Source: Deferribacterales bacterium (GTDB lineage Bacteria > Chrysiogenota > Deferribacteres > Deferribacterales > JAISNW01). Taken from it: a stretch of DNA of 15,099 nt. The notes under the pieces are model-generated. The model was not told the DNA's origin, searched no databases, and saw only the letters and a list, made by a program, of their open reading frames with translations. Every line of letters begins with the position of its first letter. Positions within the stretch are counted from its first letter, which is position 1. Of the stretch, positions 1 to 5,726 are shown in pieces. The DNA lies in contig BNUJ01000028.1 in the NCBI GenBank assembly GCA_025997275.1, positions 1 through 15,099 on the forward strand, given 5' to 3'. The translations under genes were made by a program, and so were the position numbers.

Positions 1-1247
1 ATCGCTAGTGTCAGATAAAACCTTTTTGTCAGTTTAGACTTTTCTAAAATATCAAGTGCTAGATAAGCCAGTAGAGTGTAAAAGAATGTGGCTGTTACGT
101 ATGAACGAATATATACCATCATCGCTATGGCAGACCAGCCAAACCCATATAACACAGGTGGCAAGAGAGCTAATTTGTTTGGCAAAATACGTTTAGATAG
201 TGCATATAAAATAGCTGATAAAGCTATAAACCAGACGATATTCACACCATAACCAATCCACATACTAAACTGGTTAGGTGAAAGTAGTGAAACAAGATGC
301 AACTGTATACTATGTATTGGGGAATGGATAGCGCGCCTAGTTCTCAACTTGTTGAAGTGCGACAAACCTTCATCCTGCTGAGCTGTTATATCTTGAAAAA
401 GCCCCTGTGAAGAGTGCCATTCTATACCCGCAACTTCATCATATATGAATGGTATCCTATCACCGCCATTAGCCTCGTAGTAGTCCGTCACTTCGTCAAA
501 CAAGAGGTCTTTTTTCTCTCCAACATAGTAGTAGAACACAGTGAACTGCGCCAGCACAATGACAGCAAGCAGTGCCCAGTTATGCCCTATAAACCACCTG
601 TATAGCCCCTTGTAAAAACAGAGCCACACAATTATTAACACCGCAATAGATAGCACAATAGCTGGCACTATAAACGTATTAGGCAATACCGGATATTTAC
701 TTAGTATTGCAGAGTCAAGTTTAACTGAAAAACCAGTTTTGTAAGCAAAACACAGGTTAAACTTTGATATAGACGTATCCCGTAGCTTTTTAGTCGGGTT
801 TATGCCGTCCCGCAATGGCTCAAAACTGCGCTGAACACTCTGCCCTGCTTTGTTGATATACTGCACATACGCACCGCCATCGCCGTTAGACGGGTTTATT
901 TTCTCTGCTACTAGCGAAATACGCCGCCAGTCTTTTGAGGCTTTGTCGCCTAGAGAAAATGTTATAGTAGCATTATCTATATTGCTCCTGATTATATCCT
1001 TATCCACGCCAGCTATGCTAAATTCGCTACCTATACCGCTATAGAGCTGTGAGCCACTTATTTCTATATACTTCTGAAACTTTAACGGAACGCCAACATA
1101 GCCTACGTATAGTATTGATAGCACACAATATGTGCAGATGATTGCAATTATTGATATTAAAAGAAAGAGTAGGGGCTTAAACCTGCTTAAATATTGATTA
1201 TGCGGGGGGGGGGTGAAGATAGTTGTTGTTATTGCATTTTCAGACAT
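1..1247 (-). CDS. Polytopic membrane protein, GT-C glycosyltransferase-like, 5' part only (phase-variable)
   Basis: The minus-strand frame is open from ATG at 1247 to the left edge (415 codons, no stop), so the C-terminus lies outside the window. A strong AGGAG (1256-1260) sits 8 nt before the start. The N-terminus is cytoplasmic-looking and contains a PPPP stretch encoded by a 10-C tract (codons 12-16). Next come a hydrophobic segment (about residues 26-50), a long soluble loop of about 140 residues, and two close hydrophobic segments near residues 195-245. A second loop holds an acidic FDEVTDYYE motif, followed by more membrane segments with an R-S-Y motif. Acidic residues in an external loop of a many-pass protein suggest a GT-C (PMT/ArnT-like) glycosyltransferase that uses a lipid-linked sugar. 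That is an inference from topology, not a recognised family match; another membrane protein class is possible. Its promoter and 5' end are duplicated at 2449-2556. Confidence 0.75.
   Translation of the reverse strand, partial: MSENAITTTIFTPPPHNQYLSRFKPLLFLLISIIAIICTYCVLSILYVGYVGVPLKFQKYIEISGSQLYSGIGSEFSIAGVDKDIIRSNIDNATITFSLGDKASKDWRRISLVAEKINPSNGDGGAYVQYINKAGQSVQRSFEPLRDGINPTKKLRDTSISKFNLCFAYKTGFSVKLDSAILSKYPVLPNTFIVPAIVLSIAVLIIVWLCFYKGLYRWFIGHNWALLAVIVLAQFTVFYYYVGEKKDLLFDEVTDYYEANGGDRIPFIYDEVAGIEWHSSQGLFQDITAQQDEGLSHFNKLRTRRAIHSPIHSIQLHLVSLLSPNQFSMWIGYGVNIVWFIALSAILYALSKRILPNKLALLPPVLYGFGWSAIAMMVYIRSYVTATFFYTLLAYLALDILEKSKLTKRFYLTLA
1204..1213 (-). repeat. Poly-C tract (10 C on the coding strand) in the membrane gene
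   Basis: Ten consecutive G on the plus strand, read as C in the gene, start 34 nt inside the coding sequence. At this length the frame from ATG 1247 stays open downstream; gaining or losing one base would end translation early. Position and length are typical of slipped-strand contingency loci. Confidence 0.85.
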
Positions 1248-1280
1248 TATACATTCTCCTTAATAAAACAAAGTGGAGAT

Positions 1281-1308
1281 AGTATAACTAAGTGCAAGAA
1301 ATTGTCAA
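1281..1308 (-). promoter_or_regulatory. Sigma-70-like promoter of the membrane gene
   Basis: On the minus strand TTGACA (1308-1303) and TATACT (1286-1281) are separated by 16 bp, about 34 nt before the ATG at 1247. The AGGAG ribosome-binding site follows at 1260-1256. The same elements recur at 2523-2550. Confidence 0.6.
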
Positions 1309-1334
1309 ATCCTTTTCTCGCCCACATGTTCTAA

Positions 1335-2318
1335 CTATTTTTGCTTTGCGTCTATACTTTCAAGAAAATGTTTTTCCACAGCTGACAACTCACCTGCTGT
1401 TAGCGTTTTGTATTTGGCAAACTCGGTCAATGCTTTTTTCTCAGCAACTTCGTGGCTGATTTTCCCTGCGTGGTTCAACAAACCCTTGCGCGACACTTGC
1501 AAGAAATCGTCAAGGCGTTCCAACCAATCTTTCATGTACATCGGTATGCGTTCCTTAGCCTGCAATTCTGCAAACTCCAAATAAAGCGTTACAATGCGGT
1601 TGAGTGTATCTATTTCGTCTGATGATAAGTAATTTTTGGCAATGATTGCATCGCTTTCTTTTGGACGGTCTCCATGCCAAGCTGTCATACCTGAAAATGG
1701 ACTGTCTCCATCTGACCGATAGTAAATCAGTTCGGCAGCAGTGTTGCCATGCGCCGCAAAGTGCATCTTGTTTTGCACAGTCTGAAAAAAAAGCCGCGAC
1801 GACTCTGCGCTTGGGTCATAGTCAATACTGGTTGCATATATTTCAAGAACTTTGCGGTAAAAGACTTTTTCTGATGTGCGAATATCACGGATACGGGCAA
1901 GCAGTTCGTTAAAATAGTTGCCACCACCCTCATTTTTCAGGAGGGCATCGTTCATTGCAAATCCTTTTTGTATATATTCCTTTAGGATACTATTCGCCCA
2001 GATGCGAAACTGTGTGCCACGTAGAGATTTTACGCGGTAGCCTACTGAGATAATCACATCAAGCGAATAAAGGTTAGTTGGCTTATCAGAATTAGGAAGT
2101 TGCATTTTTTGCAAATTGCTTTTTTTGTCTAGCTCCCTTTCGCCGAAGACGTTACGTATATGCCGACTAATCACGCTGATGTCGCGTTGAAACAACCTTG
2201 CCATCTGCTCTTGCGTGAGCCAAACGGTTTCCCCTTGCAGTTCAACTTCAATTTTCGCTAGTCCATCCTCAGTCTGATAGAGGATTATTTCGCCACGACT
2301 GCTATTTGTCTTTATCAT
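1335..2318 (-). CDS. rhuM: RhuM-family protein (virulence RhuM / putative DNA-binding)
   Basis: A 327-residue protein matching the RhuM family by its opening GEIILYQTEDG, the VWLTQEQMARLF segment (about residues 32-43) with a helix-turn-helix look, the central SLDVIISVGYRVKS and RGTQFRIWA motifs, and the conserved C-terminal half. Length is normal for the family. RhuM was named from a Salmonella pathogenicity island and is found in mobile and accessory regions; its biochemical role is not settled. The ATG at 2318 has an AGGA ribosome-binding site 6 nt upstream, and family members begin close to this point. A good promoter lies at 2369-2397. The gene stands alone between two direct copies of the membrane gene's 5' end, which suggests it reached this place by insertion or duplication. 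Confidence 0.88.
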   Translation of the reverse strand: MIKTNSSRGEIILYQTEDGLAKIEVELQGETVWLTQEQMARLFQRDISVISRHIRNVFGERELDKKSNLQKMQLPNSDKPTNLYSLDVIISVGYRVKSLRGTQFRIWANSILKEYIQKGFAMNDALLKNEGGGNYFNELLARIRDIRTSEKVFYRKVLEIYATSIDYDPSAESSRLFFQTVQNKMHFAAHGNTAAELIYYRSDGDSPFSGMTAWHGDRPKESDAIIAKNYLSSDEIDTLNRIVTLYLEFAELQAKERIPMYMKDWLERLDDFLQVSRKGLLNHAGKISHEVAEKKALTEFAKYKTLTAGELSAVEKHFLESIDAKQK

Positions 2319-2321
2319 TCG

Positions 2322-2348
2322 CTATCCTAGCCAGACTTCAGCATACAT
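2322..2348 (-). CDS. Possible 8-codon leader peptide in frame with rhuM
   Basis: On the minus strand AGGAG (2358-2354) is 5 nt before an ATG at 2348, which opens a frame of 8 codons (MYAEVWLG) ending in TAG. The TAG is followed by one codon and then the rhuM ATG in the same frame. The TAG overlaps the rhuM ribosome-binding site, so translation could be coupled. It may instead be a nonsense change that removed an N-terminal extension of rhuM. Confidence 0.35.
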   Translation of the reverse strand: MYAEVWLG

Positions 2349-2368
2349 ATTAACTCCTATACACCGCA

Positions 2369-2397
2369 AATATATGAGATGTTTCGGATATTGTCAA
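2369..2397 (-). promoter_or_regulatory. Promoter of rhuM
   Basis: TTGACA (2397-2392) and TATATT (2374-2369) are separated by 17 bp on the minus strand, a near-consensus sigma-70 type promoter. The expected start site is near 2362, just before the AGGAG of the small leader frame and rhuM. Confidence 0.65.
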
Positions 2398-2448
2398 GTT
2401 TTCCTCTTACTGCTTTGAAAATAGCCAGCTGGTCTTGTCTATATTAGA

Positions 2449-2556
2449 GGCTTAAACCTGCTTAAATATTGATTATGCGGGTTCAGACATTACACATTCT
2501 CCTTATAAAACAAAGTGGAGATAGTATAACGAAGTGCAAGAAATTGTCAAATCCTT
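2449..2556 (-). pseudogene. Duplicated, broken 5' end and promoter of the membrane gene
   Basis: This stretch repeats 1174-1314 in direct orientation: promoter, AGGAG, the ATG (here at 2490), and the codons following the poly-C tract. Relative to the intact copy, 32 bases are missing right after the third codon, including seven of the ten C residues. One A is also missing from the leader. The frame therefore reads M-S-E-P-A and stops, and homology ends 25-30 bases after the tract. The promoter copy (TTGACA 2550-2545, 16-bp spacer, TATACT 2528-2523) is intact and points toward rhuM, so it could still give transcripts. It is either a partial duplication or the stump of a second member of the gene family. 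Confidence 0.8.
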
Positions 2557-2616
2557 ATAATAAATTATAACAACTGATTATGCACGGAAATTTAATTATT
2601 GTAAGGCAATTTTTGT

Positions 2617-3936
2617 TCACGACGGCAAGCAAATCTTTGCAAACTGTCCTATAAGGTATAGCGGTATGTCACACAGGCTGTCGTGGTATCCATATCTGCC
2701 AAGTGATGTTCTGATAGCAACTCTGGGACTATAATAGTCCATATACACCCTTAAACTTTTTGCTTTCAGGTTTATAGACGATTTAACCTCTATGGGGATA
2801 ATCTCGCCGTTATGCTGAATCAAAAAATCTACTTCTGCAATGCCCTTACTTCTATCGTTTGTCCAATAACATATATCTATCGTTCGTTCTGATGCTTTCA
2901 GTTCCTGTAAAACATACTGCTCCGTCAATGCCCCCTTGAAGTGGCTGAACACCGATGTGCCACCACCCTTTAGATTGTCTATTGTGAGCTTCACTTTTGC
3001 AGACAATAGCCCTACGTCTAGTAAATACACCTTAAACGCCTCTTTTTTGTATGCAGATAGTGGCAAATTTGGAGTTTCAACCCTGTGAACTTTATGGATA
3101 AGCCCAACTTTATCAAGCCAATAGAATGCTGACTCATACTGGCTTGCCCGTGCACCCTGTTTCATATCTCTATAAACAAACTGCTTATTCTCTTTAGCAA
3201 GCTGGTTCGGTGTGGACTCCCAGAGCAATCCCACTTTGGGTATAGATGGAGCATCAATGTGCTTTGAAAAATCTAACTCAAAATTTCTTAAAATATCCTC
3301 TTGTATCCTTCTAACATCGTTCAGGTTGCTACGTTCTGCGAACGCCAACACCGCTTTGGGCATACCGCCGACAAAGTAATAGTGTTTAAGTGCATCAATT
3401 AACCGCTCCTCTATGGTGTATGATAGGTTGTAGTCTTTATTTTCTAATAGCTTTTTATAGCGGGGTTCGCCTATAGCATCCATAAACTCGGCAAAGTTTA
3501 GCGGATGTAGGCTAATGGTCTGAACTTTCCCAACAGGGTATGAACTCTCTTTGTGTATAGCCACGCCTAGCAGACTGCCAGCTGAAACGATATGGTATTC
3601 TGGAGCGTTCTCACAGAAATATTTCAACGACATCAACGCCCTGTTGCATTCCTGTATTTCATCAAAGATGATGAGGGTGTCAGCAGGGGTTATCTCTTGT
3701 TCTTTCTCAAACGCCAAGCCTTTAATTAACCTCTGTGGATTAAGGTCAGGTTCAAATATTTTGTGAAGTTTCCGCTCATCGTCAAGGTTTATATAAACTG
3801 TATTTTTGTAGTGTAGTTTTCCAAACTCCCGCATAAGCCACGTCTTCCCAACCTGCCTAGCCCCATCAATAACAAGTGGCATCCTGTTCGGACTATTTTT
3901 CCAGCTGACAAGCTCCGACATAGCTAATCTGTCCAC
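2617..3936 (-). CDS. AAA ATPase with C-terminal DUF4143 domain
   Basis: A 439-residue protein of the well-known AAA_14/DUF4143 family of unknown cellular role. Walker A is GARQVGKT (residues 25-32), Walker B is LIIFDEIQE with D92 and E93, and a sensor-like SAGSLLG lies near residues 118-124. The C-terminal DUF4143 part carries a nuclease-like pair, EVDF at 368-371 and IEVK at 382-385, resembling a PD-(D/E)XK fold. Full family length and uninterrupted. The start used is GTG at 3936; the ATG five codons later (MSELVSWKN) is a fair alternative. These ATPases are often present in many copies per genome, and a decayed second copy in the opposite orientation is visible at 7553-7690. Two 24-bp direct repeats lie 53-109 bases upstream of the start. 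Confidence 0.9.
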   Translation of the reverse strand: MDRLAMSELVSWKNSPNRMPLVIDGARQVGKTWLMREFGKLHYKNTVYINLDDERKLHKIFEPDLNPQRLIKGLAFEKEQEITPADTLIIFDEIQECNRALMSLKYFCENAPEYHIVSAGSLLGVAIHKESSYPVGKVQTISLHPLNFAEFMDAIGEPRYKKLLENKDYNLSYTIEERLIDALKHYYFVGGMPKAVLAFAERSNLNDVRRIQEDILRNFELDFSKHIDAPSIPKVGLLWESTPNQLAKENKQFVYRDMKQGARASQYESAFYWLDKVGLIHKVHRVETPNLPLSAYKKEAFKVYLLDVGLLSAKVKLTIDNLKGGGTSVFSHFKGALTEQYVLQELKASERTIDICYWTNDRSKGIAEVDFLIQHNGEIIPIEVKSSINLKAKSLRVYMDYYSPRVAIRTSLGRYGYHDSLCDIPLYLIGQFAKICLPS

Positions 3937-3988
3937 TAACCTACCCCCCTTAATAAATCCTTATTTACGAGATTATAACCAAAAACTA

Positions 3989-4012
3989 ACATTTTTTCAA
4001 GGGGTAAAAGTG
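3989..4012. repeat. 24-bp direct repeat, copy 1, upstream of the DUF4143 ATPase
   Basis: Identical to 4022-4045, offset 33 bp. The core TTTTTTCAAGGGGTAAA recurs inverted at 7553-7570, at the head of the ATPase remnant. The repeat may be an operator, a recombination end or a by-product of slippage. Confidence 0.8.
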
Positions 4013-4021
4013 TATAGTTTG

Positions 4022-4045
4022 ACATTTTTTCAAGGGGTAAAAGTG
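4022..4045. repeat. 24-bp direct repeat, copy 2, upstream of the DUF4143 ATPase
   Basis: Perfect second copy of 3989-4012. Because a third partial copy is found beside the ATPase remnant at 7553, the repeat travels with the ATPase gene rather than with its surroundings. Confidence 0.8.
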
Positions 4046-4134
4046 CTAACTCCTCTTTAGCTTATTTATATAGATATGTATCAGCGACACTGCCGCATTA
4101 AATAAATTTGTCAAGGGCGACTGAAACAGGGCAT

Positions 4135-4163
4135 TTGACAATCACGCACTTGTCAGTTAGAAT
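4135..4163 (+). promoter_or_regulatory. Promoter of the cbiG-cobJ-mnmG operon
   Basis: TTGACA (4135-4140), a 17-bp spacer and TAGAAT (4158-4163) form a near-consensus promoter. The predicted start site is near 4170, only about 5 bases before the cbiG ATG, and no Shine-Dalgarno sequence is seen, so the transcript may be almost leaderless. Confidence 0.6.
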
Positions 4164-4174
4164 TAGTCTCTGCT

Positions 4175-4987
4175 ATGAGCAATATTGCTATTTTTTCTGT
4201 GTCCGAGAACGGTGCGCGTTTGGCGCGCCTTTTGGCTGCTAGGCTAAACACCAACAAGCTTAACGCCCATGCATACATACTGGCTAAATATTGTTCTAGT
4301 GGGGATAATAGCTTTGAGAGCCTGTCTGATATTACCGCACGTTTATTTGGCAAAAGTAAGGCACTTATCTTTATTATGGCGCATGGCATCGCCGCCCGTG
4401 CAGTAGCACCGCATTTGAAGTCTAAATATAGCGACCCTGCAGTGGTCGTGCTAGACGACGCTGCACGCTTTGTCATCAGTTCAGTATCGGGACACGAGGG
4501 CGGGGCAAACGAGCTTGCCTTTATTGTGTCAAATATCACAGGAGCTACACCAGTAATAACCACTGCGACTGAGGCAGATAAGCTATACGTGGCAGGCGTT
4601 GGTGCCAGAAAAGGTGTCTCAACTGATGCAGTCATTCAGGCTATCACGTCTGCCTGCGCTGATGCAGGCATTAAAACGAGCGACCTGCGTCTAATAGCAT
4701 CAGCATGGGTGAAACAAGATGAGCACGGCATAATAGAGACCGCAAAACAACTAAACATACAATTGCGTTTTCTGCCGAAGTTTCTATACGATGCTTGCGC
4801 TACTGGCTTCCAGCCGACAGCGGCGGCAAAACATTTTGATATATCGGCGGTGGCTGAACCGTCAGCTGCTATTGCAGCGCATAATGCTCTAAATACGCCT
4901 CTAGTATTGCCGTTACATAAATATGAGAGCGTGACAGTCGCCATTGCGAAAGATATAGTAGGTATTGAATATGCAAAAGAACTCTAA
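4175..4987 (+). CDS. cbiG: Cobalt-precorrin-5A hydrolase CbiG (compact form)
   Basis: CbiG opens the delta-lactone of cobalt-precorrin-5A and releases acetaldehyde in the anaerobic (cobalt-early) cobalamin pathway. The 270-residue protein shows the CbiG N domain (about residues 50-133), with FIMAHGIAARAVAPHL, the DDAARF motif and SGHEGGANELA. The CobE/CbiG C domain follows (about 137-266), opening with YVAGVGARKGVS. The N domain's PVITTATE is followed by the C domain after only a few residues, so the middle domain found in many CbiG proteins of 330-370 residues is absent. It is the first gene of an overlapping operon: its end overlaps the cobJ start by 17 bases. No ribosome-binding site is obvious before the ATG. 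Confidence 0.9.
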   Translation: MSNIAIFSVSENGARLARLLAARLNTNKLNAHAYILAKYCSSGDNSFESLSDITARLFGKSKALIFIMAHGIAARAVAPHLKSKYSDPAVVVLDDAARFVISSVSGHEGGANELAFIVSNITGATPVITTATEADKLYVAGVGARKGVSTDAVIQAITSACADAGIKTSDLRLIASAWVKQDEHGIIETAKQLNIQLRFLPKFLYDACATGFQPTAAAKHFDISAVAEPSAAIAAHNALNTPLVLPLHKYESVTVAIAKDIVGIEYAKEL

Positions 4988-5726
4988 TGGAACACTTGCA
5001 GTCGTAGGACTGGGCTTTCACGAGCTAATGTCGCCACTTGCGACTAATCTGCTCAGCTCCGCTGATGTAGTGGCAGGCTATAAACGCTACATAGATGAAG
5101 CAAAACCATATCTAAATGAGAAACAGGAGATATTCCAGACAGGGATGCGCCATGAGATTGAACGTGTGGAATACGCAGTTAAACAAGCAGTAGCTGGCAG
5201 ACGTGCCTGTATAGTCTGCGGGGGCGACCCATCTATATATGGTATGGCATCCCTTGCCTACGAGCTAGCCGCTACCCACAAACTAGCCACTGGCAATGGG
5301 GTGGAGATTACCGTTGCGCCTTCTGTAACCGCTGCTATGGCAGCATCGGCTAGACTAGGCGCACCAATAAGCGAGGACGTTGTGCTGTTGTCGCTGTCTG
5401 ACCAGCTCACCCCGTGGAATGTTATTGAGAAACGCATAGACGCTGTGAACGTAGGTGATTTCGTCTGCGCCTTATACAACCCCGCCTCACTCACTAGGAA
5501 AGAGCAGCTACCTTACACGTTAAAGAAGTTCCGTGAGCGTGGCAATCTAGTAATAGGTGCCGTCCGCAATGCATTTAGAGACAGGGAAGAGCTATATATA
5601 GCAACCATAGACGACTTTGCTCTGGGCTTTGTGGATATGCTGACGCTCATCATAGTCGGCAACACTCGCACTAGGCTAATAGACGGCAAGATGGTAACGC
5701 CGCGCGGATATAAGGTAAATGAATAG
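4971..5726 (+). CDS. cobJ: Precorrin-3B / cobalt-factor III C17-methyltransferase
   Basis: A SAM-dependent tetrapyrrole methyltransferase that methylates C17 and drives ring contraction in corrin synthesis (CobJ in the aerobic, CbiH in the anaerobic route). Next to cbiG the anaerobic role is expected, so cbiH is an equally good symbol. Visible family motifs are AVVGLGFHELMSPLA at the N-terminus (SAM-binding loop), CGGDPSIYGMASLAYE (about residues 77-92), PSVTAAMAASARLGAPISED, LLSLSDQLTPW, and YNPASLTRKEQL with a following VRNAFRDRE. At 251 residues it has normal length. ATG 4971 is chosen over the in-frame TTG at 4965. It overlaps cbiG by 17 bases and mnmG by 8, so the three genes are likely translationally coupled. 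Confidence 0.92.
   Translation: MQKNSNGTLAVVGLGFHELMSPLATNLLSSADVVAGYKRYIDEAKPYLNEKQEIFQTGMRHEIERVEYAVKQAVAGRRACIVCGGDPSIYGMASLAYELAATHKLATGNGVEITVAPSVTAAMAASARLGAPISEDVVLLSLSDQLTPWNVIEKRIDAVNVGDFVCALYNPASLTRKEQLPYTLKKFRERGNLVIGAVRNAFRDREELYIATIDDFALGFVDMLTLIIVGNTRTRLIDGKMVTPRGYKVNE

Noticed and set aside
1235..1254. Extra ATGs at 1254 and 1237 around the membrane gene start, which might make a multi-start switch like that of the radical SAM genes
   Set aside because: The frame from 1254 stops after four codons (TGA) and the frame from 1237 stops after two (TAA), both before the C tract, so tract length cannot bring either into use.
3937..4174. Repeat-bearing intergenic region considered as a CRISPR or small RNA locus
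   Set aside because: Only two repeat units with a 9-base gap; no spacer series, cas gene or terminator-like hairpin.
4046..4174. Cobalamin riboswitch upstream of cbiG
   Set aside because: The predicted transcript leader is only a few bases and no B12-box-like sequence was found in the 130 bases upstream.
4153..5494. Minus-strand open frames opposite cbiG and cobJ (up to 160 codons)
   Set aside because: They lie wholly antisense to genes with clear family motifs, have low-complexity translations, and have no ribosome-binding sites.
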